From Bacteroidota bacterium (GTDB lineage Bacteria > Bacteroidota > Bacteroidia > Flavobacteriales > Weeksellaceae): a stretch of 37,625 bases of DNA. The notes under the pieces were generated by a model, which was not told where the DNA came from, did not search any database, and worked only from the letters and a program-made list of their open reading frames with translations. How positions within the stretch are numbered: the stretch's first letter is position 1; each line of letters opens with the position of its first letter. Location of the stretch: the NCBI GenBank assembly GCA_023411265.1, contig JAEYOX010000069.1, positions 1 to 37,625 of the forward strand. The letters are read 5' to 3'. This document shows, one piece after another, positions 22,930-31,377 of the stretch. Position numbers and translations under genes: made by a program.

Positions 22930-24087
22930 ATGAACACCGATAATCTCAATATACAGATAAAAACTTTTTACGGTCTGGAACCTGTTCTGGCAGAAGAAAT
23001 TCAAAAACTTGGTGGCAGAAGTGTGGAGATAAAAACCCGCGCTGTCAATTGTGAAGGAGATTTGGGATTTCTGTACAAAATTAATTACTCGGCCAGAACT
23101 GCCGTGAAAATTCTGGTTCCCATTTATGAATTTAAAGCATTTAGCGAGCAGAAATTTTATGACCGGCTATTGAGATTCGGTTGGGATCAGTATATGAATG
23201 TGAATCAGTCATTCGCGATTGATGCTACGGTTCACTCGGAACGTTTTACCCATTCCCAGTTTATGACGCTGAAAATGAAAGACGCTGTTGCTGATTTTTT
23301 CAAGGAAAAATATGGTAAACGTCCCAATGTAGATCCAAAAAATCCGGATATTAAGTTTAATCTTCACATCGACCGCGATTTTGTCACTGTTTCTCTGGAT
23401 TCCTCGGGAGATCCGCTTTTCAAACGTGGATATAGAAAGGAACAGGGCGAAGCACCCATTAATGAAGTGTTGGCAGCGGGAATGCTTCATCTCGCAGGTT
23501 GGGACGGAAAAGGAAATTTTCTGGATCCGATGTGCGGAAGCGGAACCCTGCTTATAGAAGCGGCAATGATGGCGATGGAACTTCCCGCGCAGATTTTCAG
23601 GAAAAAATTTGCCTTCCAGAACTGGAACAATTATGATGAAGATCTGTTTCAAAAAATAAAAGAATTCCGCATCAACCGGGTAAAGGAATTTACAGGAAAA
23701 ATTGTCGGTTATGATATTGATGCAAGGATGCTGAATGCCGCCCGAATCAATATAGAAGCCGCAGAAATGGAAGAAGTGATAGAAGTGAAAAAACAGGATT
23801 TCTTTGAAAGCAATAAAGAACATTTCCCTTTGCTCATCGTTTTCAATCCGCCTTATGACGAGAGAATTACCATTGATGATGAAGATTTTTACAAAAAGAT
23901 TGGTGACACTTTCAAGACCCATTATCCCAACACATTAGCGTGGCTGATTTCCTCAGATCTGGAAGCGGTGAAAAAAATCGGTTTGCGGCCTTCAAGAAAG
24001 ATTAAATTGTATAATGGGAAACTGGAAACCCGATTTCTTCAATATGAAATGTATGAGGGAAGCAAGAAAAGTAAATTTGAAAATTAA
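22930..24087 (+). CDS. THUMP-domain 23S rRNA methyltransferase (RlmL/YcbY N-terminal type)
   Basis: A 385-residue RNA N2-guanine methyltransferase. An N-terminal ferredoxin-like part and THUMP domain (about 45-160) bind RNA. The catalytic part has DPMCGSGT (199-206), GYDIDARML (260-268) and the catalytic NPPYDER (306-312). This layout matches the RlmL half of E. coli RlmKL, which makes m2G2445 in 23S rRNA; the exact target here is inferred by family. Length is normal for the stand-alone form. It starts 26 bp from the divergent methyltransferase gene and precedes the glycosyltransferase by 30 bp. Confidence 0.92.
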   Translation: MNTDNLNIQIKTFYGLEPVLAEEIQKLGGRSVEIKTRAVNCEGDLGFLYKINYSARTAVKILVPIYEFKAFSEQKFYDRLLRFGWDQYMNVNQSFAIDATVHSERFTHSQFMTLKMKDAVADFFKEKYGKRPNVDPKNPDIKFNLHIDRDFVTVSLDSSGDPLFKRGYRKEQGEAPINEVLAAGMLHLAGWDGKGNFLDPMCGSGTLLIEAAMMAMELPAQIFRKKFAFQNWNNYDEDLFQKIKEFRINRVKEFTGKIVGYDIDARMLNAARINIEAAEMEEVIEVKKQDFFESNKEHFPLLIVFNPPYDERITIDDEDFYKKIGDTFKTHYPNTLAWLISSDLEAVKKIGLRPSRKIKLYNGKLETRFLQYEMYEGSKKSKFEN

Positions 24088-24117
24088 TGAATAACTGATC
24101 ATTATTAATCTGCTCCA

Positions 24118-25119
24118 TTGAACACCATTTCCATTATCATCGCTATTTATAACCGGAAAGATGAACTTTTTGAATTGTTAAATTCTCTCTCCCGGCAGAC
24201 CGACAAGGATTTCGAAATTATTGTGGTGGATGATGGTTCCCACATAAATTTGCGTCCTACGACCGAACTTTTTAATGAAAGCCTCGACATTCAGTTTTTC
24301 AGAAAAGAGAATTCCGGACCCGGATTATCCAGAAATTATGGCGCGAGAAGAGCAAAAAATGACTGGTTGGTTTTCGTGGATTCTGATGTAATTGTAGAAG
24401 CGGATTACATCGCCAACATCAAAAAAAATATTTCCGAAATTCCTTGTGATGCTTTTGGTGGCGCAGATAAAGCCCACCGTGGGTTTAATCTAATGCAAAA
24501 AGCCATTTCGTACGCGATGACTTCCGTATTTACTACCGGCGGCATTCGGGGAAGTAAAAAATCTGTTACGAAATTTCAGCCGAGAAGTTTTAATATGGGT
24601 GTCCGAAAATCTGCTTTTCAAACAGTTGGCGGTTTTTCGGAAATGCGAATAGGTGAGGATCCGGATCTTTCTATGACGCTTTGGGAAAACGGTTTCCAGA
24701 CTGTTTTTTTTGATAATATCGGAGTGTATCATAAACGCAGAACGGATTTCGGGAAATTTTCCAGACAGGTGTACCAGTTTGGCTGTGCACGTCCCATTCT
24801 CAATCAGCGTCACCCGAAATATGTGAAACTTTCTTTTATGTTTCCCTCGCTGTTTCTTATTGGTTTTGTTATCGGATTTGTAGAATATTTATTTTTGCAG
24901 AAAGGTCTGGTTCTGATGCTGTACGGAATCTATACGTGGATTGTTTTGTTTCACGCATTATGGAAAACCCGAAATATCAGCATAGCCATCATGTCGGTTA
25001 TAGCGGCCTATATTCAGCTATTTTCTTACGGATATGGTTTTCTAAAATCCTGGTTTTTACTGAATATTCTCAGAATGAAACCCGAAGATGCGTTTCCGCA
25101 CCATTTTCATCGCTTCTAA
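24118..25119 (+). CDS. Glycosyltransferase family 2, membrane-anchored
   Basis: A 333-residue GT-A glycosyltransferase. It begins NTISIIIAIYNR, then VVDDGS (36-41), DSD (88-90, metal binding) and EDPDLS (180-185, catalytic base region). Three C-terminal membrane segments (about 240-260, 264-282, 286-306) anchor it in the inner membrane. The start is TTG at 24118: an in-frame stop lies 9 bp upstream and the next ATG is past residue 120, inside the catalytic domain. Donor and acceptor sugars are unknown; a polysaccharide or glycolipid role is likely. It is 30 bp downstream of the THUMP methyltransferase gene and converges on the M23 peptidase gene (14 bp apart). Confidence 0.9.
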   Translation: MNTISIIIAIYNRKDELFELLNSLSRQTDKDFEIIVVDDGSHINLRPTTELFNESLDIQFFRKENSGPGLSRNYGARRAKNDWLVFVDSDVIVEADYIANIKKNISEIPCDAFGGADKAHRGFNLMQKAISYAMTSVFTTGGIRGSKKSVTKFQPRSFNMGVRKSAFQTVGGFSEMRIGEDPDLSMTLWENGFQTVFFDNIGVYHKRRTDFGKFSRQVYQFGCARPILNQRHPKYVKLSFMFPSLFLIGFVIGFVEYLFLQKGLVLMLYGIYTWIVLFHALWKTRNISIAIMSVIAAYIQLFSYGYGFLKSWFLLNILRMKPEDAFPHHFHRF

Positions 25120-25133
25120 CTAACGGTGCGAAA

Positions 25134-26123
25134 TTACAAATTCATAAACAGTTTCGGGTTCACAGGCGTGTTATTTTTGTGAACTTCATAATGCAGATGA
25201 GGTCCGGTGGAACGGCCGCTGTTTCCTGATTTTGCTATGATCTGATGAGCTTGCACCGTCTGGTTGGTTTTCACATTCAGTTCTGAAAGATGGGCGTATA
25301 AAGTAGCGAGCCCGTTTTCATGAGAAATAATGATACAGTTACCGTAACCTCCTTTTTGACCGGCAAAAATTACTTTTCCCGCTGCCGTACAAATCACATC
25401 CGTTCCGGTTGGTACAGCGAAATCCATTCCTTTATGAAACTGAATTTGGTCGGGTTCCACATGTTGTTGTTTTTGTTTTACCGCGGTATTTTTGTTGGAA
25501 GTCATCACGCCTGTTACGGATTTAGAATCTGCAGGAGCATAAACTGGGACAATTTTTTTCACTGTTTTTCCTGCGCTGTCTTTTTCGTAAACTACTTTTA
25601 GTTCTTTTATTTTCAAAGGATTGGAAGATGGCTGGACAGGAACTTGAGCTGTTTTCGGAGAAGAAACTGAAGCCATTACCGTTCTATAGGGAATTGGATT
25701 TTGGCGCTTCCCGAAATTGGATGAAATAGATCCCGTTGTTGGCAATCCTAAGGGAACCTGCCTAAGTTTTTCCTGAAGATCTACAAGATGCTGGCTATAT
25801 CGGTTGGCCTGTTTTGCCAGGTAAACAGCATTAGAAAGGCTATCTTTTTTCAGCATTTCAATTCTGTTGTGGGAGATTTTTTTTGCTTTCAGAAAAGCAT
25901 TCAGGTCATGAACAGTGTGGTCCATCAGCAGAAGGTCGTTTCTCATTTTGGCATAATCTACACTGTCTTTTTCTGTATTGATTTTTACTAGATTTACTTC
26001 GTATGTTTTATCATCTTTTCCGAACCAAAGTTTTGTGATTAATAATGTTTGGGCAAATATCAGCATAACCAGACCGCTCAGAAGAAGGAGTACCGCCTTC
26101 CTGTTGCTTAACAATTTTTTCAT
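25134..26123 (-). CDS. M23 family metallopeptidase with an internal insertion
   Basis: A 329-residue cell-wall endopeptidase of the LytM type. An N-terminal membrane anchor (about 10-32) is followed by a helical, coiled-coil-like region (about 55-122). The peptidase core begins at TGSISSNFGKRQNP (130-143) but is then interrupted by about 80 residues (146-225, Lys/Ser/Pro/Val-rich) before HKGMDFAVPTGTD (230-242). Zinc ligands are His230, Asp234 and His311 (HLHYE), with His278 in YAHLS. All catalytic residues are intact. The ATG at 26123 is preferred over a TTG six codons upstream. It probably cleaves or regulates cleavage of peptidoglycan cross-links in the periplasm. Confidence 0.92.
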   Translation of the reverse strand: MKKLLSNRKAVLLLLSGLVMLIFAQTLLITKLWFGKDDKTYEVNLVKINTEKDSVDYAKMRNDLLLMDHTVHDLNAFLKAKKISHNRIEMLKKDSLSNAVYLAKQANRYSQHLVDLQEKLRQVPLGLPTTGSISSNFGKRQNPIPYRTVMASVSSPKTAQVPVQPSSNPLKIKELKVVYEKDSAGKTVKKIVPVYAPADSKSVTGVMTSNKNTAVKQKQQHVEPDQIQFHKGMDFAVPTGTDVICTAAGKVIFAGQKGGYGNCIIISHENGLATLYAHLSELNVKTNQTVQAHQIIAKSGNSGRSTGPHLHYEVHKNNTPVNPKLFMNL

Positions 26124-26294
26124 TTTCGTTCTTCTCTTCAATATATATAGGGCGTTAAATTTAAATAAAAAATGTTTTTGCCCTTTTATTTTTTGTTATT
26201 TTATGGAATATTTAAACGAAAAACAAGGCCAAAAATTGTGTAAAAGATCTTTTTTATCATGTAAACGTTGCTAAAGGAGCGTTTAAAATTTGAC

Positions 26295-26302
26295 TATCTT
26301 TG
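26295..26302 (+). promoter_or_regulatory. -7 box of gpsA
   Basis: TATCTTTG, perfect to TAnnTTTG, lies 18 bp before the ATG at 26321. A TTG at 26268-26270 is 24 bp away, slightly long for a -33 element. An inverted repeat TAAACG-N12-CGTTTA (26262-26285) lies just upstream. Confidence 0.5.
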
Positions 26303-26320
26303 CAGCATTTATTTATCATT

Positions 26321-27367
26321 ATGCTTGAAATAGAAGGGAAATCCGGAAGGCACGGCGAAAGCAGCAGAAAGAAAAAATCTGAGGTCGCAGTTGGTGTTTT
26401 GGGGAGTGGAAGTTTTGCTACAGCAATTGTGAAAATGTTGGTGGAAAACTGCAGATTGGTTCATTGGTGTGTGCGAAACGAATTTGTGAAAGGAGCGATA
26501 GAACTGCGCGGACATAATCCCACTTATTTAACTTCTGTGAGTTTTAATTTGAAAAATATCAAAGTTACGGCAGATATTAATGAACTGGTGTCAGCGTGTG
26601 ATATTATAGTTCTGGCAACACCTTCTATATATTTGTCTGATGCGATGGACAAACTTTCTGTGGATTATTCCGGGAAAATTTTCGTTTCTGCCATCAAAGG
26701 AATTATCCCGAAAGTGAATAATGTGGTAGCGCATTATCTTCGGGAAGAGTTTGAAATCGGTTTCAGAAATCAGGCGGTTATTGCCGGTCCGTGTCATGCG
26801 GAAGAAGTAGGAATGGAAAGGCTTTCCTACGTTACCATTGCTACGGTGGAAGATGAGGTAGCCCAAACCCTGCACGAGATTTTCAGCTCGTCTTTTATCA
26901 AAGTAAATCCAAGTAAAGATATTTTGGGAAACGAATACAGTGCGATTCTGAAAAATATTTATGCCATAGGAGCCGGAATTGCCAACGGATTGGGGTATGG
27001 GGATAATTTCACTGCAGTTTTCGTTTCAAATGCCATTCGGGAAATGGAAACTTTTCTGGAAGCAATTTATGAAGCACCGCGCGATGTGAATGAAAGTGCA
27101 TATCTGGGTGATCTTCTTGTGACAGCGTATTCCCTTTTCTCAAGAAACCGAAATCTCGGAAATCTGATCGGAAAAGGATACACTGTGAAATCTGCCATCC
27201 AGTCTATGAATATGGTGGCAGAAGGATATTATGCTGCCGATTCAATTTATGCAACGGCTAAAGAAAAAAATATGCAGACTCCGATTATCGATACCATTTA
27301 TGCTATTCTGTACGAGGAGCAGAATGCCGAAAGTCAGTACGCCCAACTCACCACCATTCTGAATTGA
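26321..27367 (+). CDS. gpsA: NAD(P)H-dependent glycerol-3-phosphate dehydrogenase
   Basis: Makes sn-glycerol-3-phosphate from dihydroxyacetone phosphate for phospholipid synthesis in the cytoplasm. The 348 residues hold GVLGSGSFATA (25-35, dinucleotide-binding), IVLATPSIYL, the ISAIKGI-like VSAIKGIIP segment, VIAGPCHAEEV, and NEYSAILKNIYAIGAGIANGL with the catalytic Lys (about residue 214). The first 20 residues are an unusual basic, polar extension (GKSGRHGESSRKKK) before the Rossmann fold. The start at 26321 is the first ATG after the -7 box. Two small genes follow on the same strand, the first 31 bp downstream. Confidence 0.95.
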   Translation: MLEIEGKSGRHGESSRKKKSEVAVGVLGSGSFATAIVKMLVENCRLVHWCVRNEFVKGAIELRGHNPTYLTSVSFNLKNIKVTADINELVSACDIIVLATPSIYLSDAMDKLSVDYSGKIFVSAIKGIIPKVNNVVAHYLREEFEIGFRNQAVIAGPCHAEEVGMERLSYVTIATVEDEVAQTLHEIFSSSFIKVNPSKDILGNEYSAILKNIYAIGAGIANGLGYGDNFTAVFVSNAIREMETFLEAIYEAPRDVNESAYLGDLLVTAYSLFSRNRNLGNLIGKGYTVKSAIQSMNMVAEGYYAADSIYATAKEKNMQTPIIDTIYAILYEEQNAESQYAQLTTILN

Positions 27368-27398
27368 TGATTCAGGGGTTGTAACAAATTTCTGATGT

Positions 27399-27788
27399 AT
27401 GAGCACTATTAAAAAACCCTTTATTGCGCAAGAAATCAAGAATGAACTCTATGCCAGATCGCAGGAAGAAAAGCAGGTGATTGTACATATCTGTTTCCCG
27501 GCGAGTCCCTTTTCAGGAAATCTGATTAGAATATGGCCCAGTACTTTCTTAATTGATGAAATTTCAGGGCATCACAGTCAGCTGCTTCATGCAGAAAATA
27601 TTTCCCTCTTTCCCTACTGGACAGAAGTCATGCCTATGAAAGATTATTGGTTTACCTTGGTTTTTTCGGGTCTTCCGGACGGTTGCAAACAATTCAGCCT
27701 GAAAGAAAAGATTCCCCAGTCGGGCGGATTTTTTATTCCCAAAATAGAGAGAAACCGAACCGATGTTTACCGAATCAAAATTTCCTGA
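27399..27788 (+). CDS. Conserved-looking hypothetical protein
   Basis: A 129-residue protein I cannot assign. It has no signal peptide or membrane segment. The sequence looks like a compact beta-rich domain: IRIWPSTFLIDEISGH (43-58), LLHAENISLFPYW (62-74), YWFTLVFSGLPDGCKQFSL (83-101), ending in SGGFFIPKIERNRTDVYRIKI. I have an impression of similar proteins in other Flavobacteriia but cannot name a family. It lies 31 bp after gpsA and 3 bp before the DUF1684 lipoprotein gene, so it is probably co-transcribed with the latter. Both genes share the bases TGATGTATGA around their starts. Confidence 0.75.
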   Translation: MSTIKKPFIAQEIKNELYARSQEEKQVIVHICFPASPFSGNLIRIWPSTFLIDEISGHHSQLLHAENISLFPYWTEVMPMKDYWFTLVFSGLPDGCKQFSLKEKIPQSGGFFIPKIERNRTDVYRIKIS

Positions 27789-27791
27789 TGT

Positions 27792-28409
27792 ATGAAAAAT
27801 ATTATTCTTCTGCTGTACATGCTCTCGTTCACTTCCTGCGCCGTAAGAGAAAATAATGCTTTGACATCCGTTCGGGGATTTCAGAATTCGCTGAATGAAT
27901 CTTTCCGAAATCCTGAAGAAAGCCCTTTGCGAGGTGAGCATCTAAAAAACTTCAGGAAACATCCTTTTTTTCCAATTGATCAGAAATACCATATTACAGC
28001 AAAATTGGTCAGAACTCTGGATGCTGAACCGATGCTGATTCCCACTTCGTCCGGAAAAACAAAGCAATTTATAGAGTACGGAAAAGCTTATTTTATTCTG
28101 GACGGGTTCGATGTTGTTCTTTCAATATATCAAATTGTTGATCTGATGAAAGATGAACAGTTCAAAAGTTATTTATTTCTACCTTTTCGGGACCAGACTA
28201 ACGGAACGGAAACTTACGGCGGCGGAAAATATCTGGACCTGACTCTTCCTGAAAAAGAGAACGAAATTATTCTGGATTTTAATAAATCTTATCACCCTTA
28301 CTGTGCGTATAATGCATACGATTACAATTGCCCTGTTGTCCCTGAGGAGAACACGCTGCCAGTGGCGGTTCGGGCCGGTGTGATGTATGAGGATATTTAT
28401 TTCGATTAG
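27792..28409 (+). CDS. DUF1684 family lipoprotein
   Basis: A 205-residue exported protein. The signal peptide ends in a lipobox FTSC with Cys16 lipidated. The mature part carries the DUF1684 signatures: YGKAYFILDGFDVVLSIYQ (90-108), LFLPFRDQTNGTETYGGGKYLDL split over about 123-145, and YHPYCAYNAYDYNCPVVPEENTLPV (about 161-185). Function is unknown; the conserved Cys, Tyr and Asp residues suggest a binding or enzymatic pocket. It starts 3 bp after the unassigned gene upstream and converges on recO with a 4-bp gap and no visible terminator. Confidence 0.9.
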   Translation: MKNIILLLYMLSFTSCAVRENNALTSVRGFQNSLNESFRNPEESPLRGEHLKNFRKHPFFPIDQKYHITAKLVRTLDAEPMLIPTSSGKTKQFIEYGKAYFILDGFDVVLSIYQIVDLMKDEQFKSYLFLPFRDQTNGTETYGGGKYLDLTLPEKENEIILDFNKSYHPYCAYNAYDYNCPVVPEENTLPVAVRAGVMYEDIYFD

Positions 28410-28413
28410 GAAA

Positions 28414-29097
28414 TTAAAAAAGCTGCTGAACGATTTCCACAGAAGCCGGAATCCTGAAGCCGGGCAAATGCAGCTGGTAATAGAGGAAAATACTCTCCAG
28501 GAATTTTTTCCGCATTTCGGAGGGAATTGCAATTTCGTAAGGATTCGCATCGCTGATGATTTGTTTCCAAATTTCTGAGATGGTTTCATCCAACAACTGA
28601 TGGGTCTGTACCGAACTGAAAGTGCCGGTTTCAGGATCCAGAAAACCTCCGTTGCCCGACAGAGGAATAACTCCGGATATTTTCAGAAAGCGGGTAAGAA
28701 GAATATAATGAGCACTCATCTTTCCTTTTTCCAGCTGGCTGACAAAGGTTGAAATTTCATTGTAGATTTCATCGTTGTGCTGCTCTTTTTTTAAGATCTG
28801 ATAAAGAAAATCAGCAGTGAAGAACAACACGGTTCCGGCTTTATAAGGCTGCTGAAATTCGGGATTTTTCAGTAGTTCCATCTTCGATATTTCTGGAAGC
28901 GCTGCTGTTCCCGATTTCAAATGAACGTTGAGGGTCATTTCATTCAGCGGTGCCAGAAAGGCTTTTTGTCTGCTTTTTTTAGAGAAAATATTTCGAATGA
29001 AAAAACTCTGAAAACCCTCGTCTGTAAAAAAATTGACAACAGCATGAGCATCTCCGTATTTAATATATGAGAGTAAAAATCCGCGGAAGGTTTTCAT
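28414..29097 (-). CDS. recO: DNA repair protein RecO
   Basis: Recombination mediator that works with RecR to load RecA on SSB-coated single-stranded DNA. The 227 residues begin with the OB-fold pattern of RecO (MKTFRGFLLSYIKYGDAHAVVNFFT), followed by the positively charged loop SKKSRQKAFLAPLNEM and a helical C-terminal half. No zinc-finger cysteine cluster is present, which is common outside some RecO clades. The start overlaps the porZ stop by one base (TAATG), so the two are translationally coupled; recO is last in a four-gene operon. The call rests on the N-terminal pattern and length. Confidence 0.88.
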   Translation of the reverse strand: MKTFRGFLLSYIKYGDAHAVVNFFTDEGFQSFFIRNIFSKKSRQKAFLAPLNEMTLNVHLKSGTAALPEISKMELLKNPEFQQPYKAGTVLFFTADFLYQILKKEQHNDEIYNEISTFVSQLEKGKMSAHYILLTRFLKISGVIPLSGNGGFLDPETGTFSSVQTHQLLDETISEIWKQIISDANPYEIAIPSEMRKKFLESIFLYYQLHLPGFRIPASVEIVQQLF

Positions 29098-31367
29098 TAA
29101 TTTACAACTGCAATTTTAGCCGTAGCTTTATCGGTTCCGTCTTCATTCGTCATCAATACAAAATAGACTCCGGATGCCACTCTGTTTCCGCGCTGGTTGC
29201 TGAGGTTCCATTCGTGGAAACCACCTCTTGCAACTGCCTGGTGCACTAAATTTCCGGCTGTATCAACTATCCGGATATTGGTTTTTTCGGCCAATCCACG
29301 AATCGTAACGTGTCCTCTGAACTGAGAATGCACCACCGGGTTAGGATACACCAGCACGTTTCCAAAATTGGAACTTACATCCACCACATCGCTCTGGTAG
29401 GTGACAATTCCTTCAAAAGTAACGAAATATACTTTTCCTGTCTTGTGATCCACTTTGATGTCCGTCACACTGTTGGTAGGAAGTGGAGAGTTTTCTTTTG
29501 TGAAGTGTTTGATAATCCTTTCTCCGTTGGGACTCAGATAATACACTCCACCACGATCTACAGAGACCCATTTGTGATTTCCGGTGTCCACTTCGATCTG
29601 ATGTATCAGATTATCTCTGAAAAGTTCCTCAGGAATTCCGTTTTGTTCAATAATGATGGATTCCAGTTTGGGGTCGCTAAGATACGCAGAAGAAGCATCA
29701 CTCATGATCCGAAGTCCTGCATCTGTCCCGATCCACGCATCGTCATTTTTGTCAAATGTGACAGAAATAGTACCCTGAGCACTTGAAGGCAGCCCGTTCT
29801 GATCCATAATGGGATGTTGGGTGTCGTCCGAAAAATTGAGCGGAGTATTTTTATAATCCCGAATAGCTAAGGCATTTATCCTGGGCAATGGAACCCAGAT
29901 TTTTCCTTCGTGAATGACGGGTTTCTGGACAGTATTGTCCAACATAAGACCGGCAGTTTTAAATTCATCTGCAGCTTTATCATACACCATCAAACCTGAC
30001 GTAAAACTTCCGTTGGGCAACAGTAGCGCTGTCAAAGTCCCGAAAAGTGTATTATTATGGTCAAATGCCAGTCCAGTGGGCCGGTTGAAGGAATGATTTA
30101 CTGAAGTAGGATAAAATTTTGATAAAGAAAAGTCTTTGCCTGTATCTTCATACTTCATTTTATAAACACCTTGTCCCTGCTGTTGTGTATAATTCACGAA
30201 AAAAACTTCGTTAAAATCGATGGGATTGGGAAGTACATCCAGCACGTTGTATACTGTTGTAGTATTGTCCAGAAAATGAGAAGAATATACCCATTGCATC
30301 CCGTTGAAATAATAAAATCCGAGATTCAACGGATCCGGTGCGGCATCATTATAACGGTTGTCCCGCGCACCGGTAGCCACCCATAATTTTTCTCCATTCA
30401 GATACATTCTGTAAGCCCTGTTGTTGAAGGGGCCATCAGGTTTTATTTTTGTTTTGGAACTGTCAACCAATCCTGAAAGTTTTGTACCTGCATAAACTTG
30501 TCCGCCAATATAATTTGCCGTATTGCAGGTTTCACCAACGCCTACGTTGGTTTGTGCTATGCCGCCGGTAGTGTACACATAAATTCTTTCCTGATCTGTA
30601 ACCACGATGTGCTGCTCTGTCACCACCACATCACTGATGTTCCCAAACGGTTGAGGAATTTGATTGAACGCCGTTCCGGAGCCGTAATACACAGTATTTT
30701 CTGTGGAGAATGCGATAATTCCGTGTCCGGCCGCATGTCTGAAATTACCTAGTGATAAATTCTGCCAATTGCTGTACACCGGAAATGTAACATTGATTTC
30801 ATGAGCTTTCAATCCGCTAGGGGTGGCGGCATATACCACATTATCGTGCATAACCGCTTCCAAGGAAGGCTCAAAAGTAGATCCGGTGACGAAGAATGCG
30901 GATTGTGAAAATTCTTTCTTTTTTAAATCAAAAATGGAAACACCATAATTGGCAGAAACAACAGCTTTGTCATCCGAAATAGCAATATGATTAATCCTTT
31001 TGTCACCATTGTATCCTGTAGCAATAGGAATATCGACAATATACGAAATACCACTTGGCGTAATCACATCCATGGAGCCGTTTCTGTATCCTACCAGCCC
31101 TGTTTTGGTAACAGGATTATAGTCGAAAGCCGTGATTTTAACTTCGTGAAGGCCATTGGCTTTGGACAATTTAGTAATTTCTCCGGAAGTTGGATGGTAA
31201 TAAAAAATTCCGTTTTCGGTAGCAGCGATGATTTCTCCCTGATTTTCTTTGATGGACAACACATTATTATAAGAAAATAAATCATTCCATTTTTTTGATG
31301 AAATAGCTTGTCCGTGGAAGATTCCGAATGCCAGTACGAAGGTGGAAAACAAAATTATTTTTTTCAT
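29097..31367 (-). CDS. porZ: PorZ, type IX secretion accessory protein
   Basis: A 756-residue exported protein of the type IX secretion attachment complex, which helps anchor T9SS cargo on anionic LPS at the cell surface. A signal peptide covers residues 1-20. The N-terminal WNDLFSYNNV (27-36) is the PorZ hallmark. About 600 residues of beta-propeller repeats follow (units such as NGIFYYHPTSGEI, NGSMDVITPSG, GTDAGLRIM). The last ~83 residues form a type A C-terminal domain with YPNP (674-677) and SGVYFVLMTNEDG near the end. Length and layout match P. gingivalis PorZ. The gene is third in the operon, 10 bp after the metallophosphatase gene. Confidence 0.92.
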   Translation of the reverse strand: MKKIILFSTFVLAFGIFHGQAISSKKWNDLFSYNNVLSIKENQGEIIAATENGIFYYHPTSGEITKLSKANGLHEVKITAFDYNPVTKTGLVGYRNGSMDVITPSGISYIVDIPIATGYNGDKRINHIAISDDKAVVSANYGVSIFDLKKKEFSQSAFFVTGSTFEPSLEAVMHDNVVYAATPSGLKAHEINVTFPVYSNWQNLSLGNFRHAAGHGIIAFSTENTVYYGSGTAFNQIPQPFGNISDVVVTEQHIVVTDQERIYVYTTGGIAQTNVGVGETCNTANYIGGQVYAGTKLSGLVDSSKTKIKPDGPFNNRAYRMYLNGEKLWVATGARDNRYNDAAPDPLNLGFYYFNGMQWVYSSHFLDNTTTVYNVLDVLPNPIDFNEVFFVNYTQQQGQGVYKMKYEDTGKDFSLSKFYPTSVNHSFNRPTGLAFDHNNTLFGTLTALLLPNGSFTSGLMVYDKAADEFKTAGLMLDNTVQKPVIHEGKIWVPLPRINALAIRDYKNTPLNFSDDTQHPIMDQNGLPSSAQGTISVTFDKNDDAWIGTDAGLRIMSDASSAYLSDPKLESIIIEQNGIPEELFRDNLIHQIEVDTGNHKWVSVDRGGVYYLSPNGERIIKHFTKENSPLPTNSVTDIKVDHKTGKVYFVTFEGIVTYQSDVVDVSSNFGNVLVYPNPVVHSQFRGHVTIRGLAEKTNIRIVDTAGNLVHQAVARGGFHEWNLSNQRGNRVASGVYFVLMTNEDGTDKATAKIAVVN

Positions 31368-31377
31368 AAATTTCTGT

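Noticed and set aside
23209..23922. 237-codon minus-strand frame
   Set aside because: Antisense to the THUMP methyltransferase with its intact DPMCGSGT and NPPY motifs; the antisense product is low-complexity.
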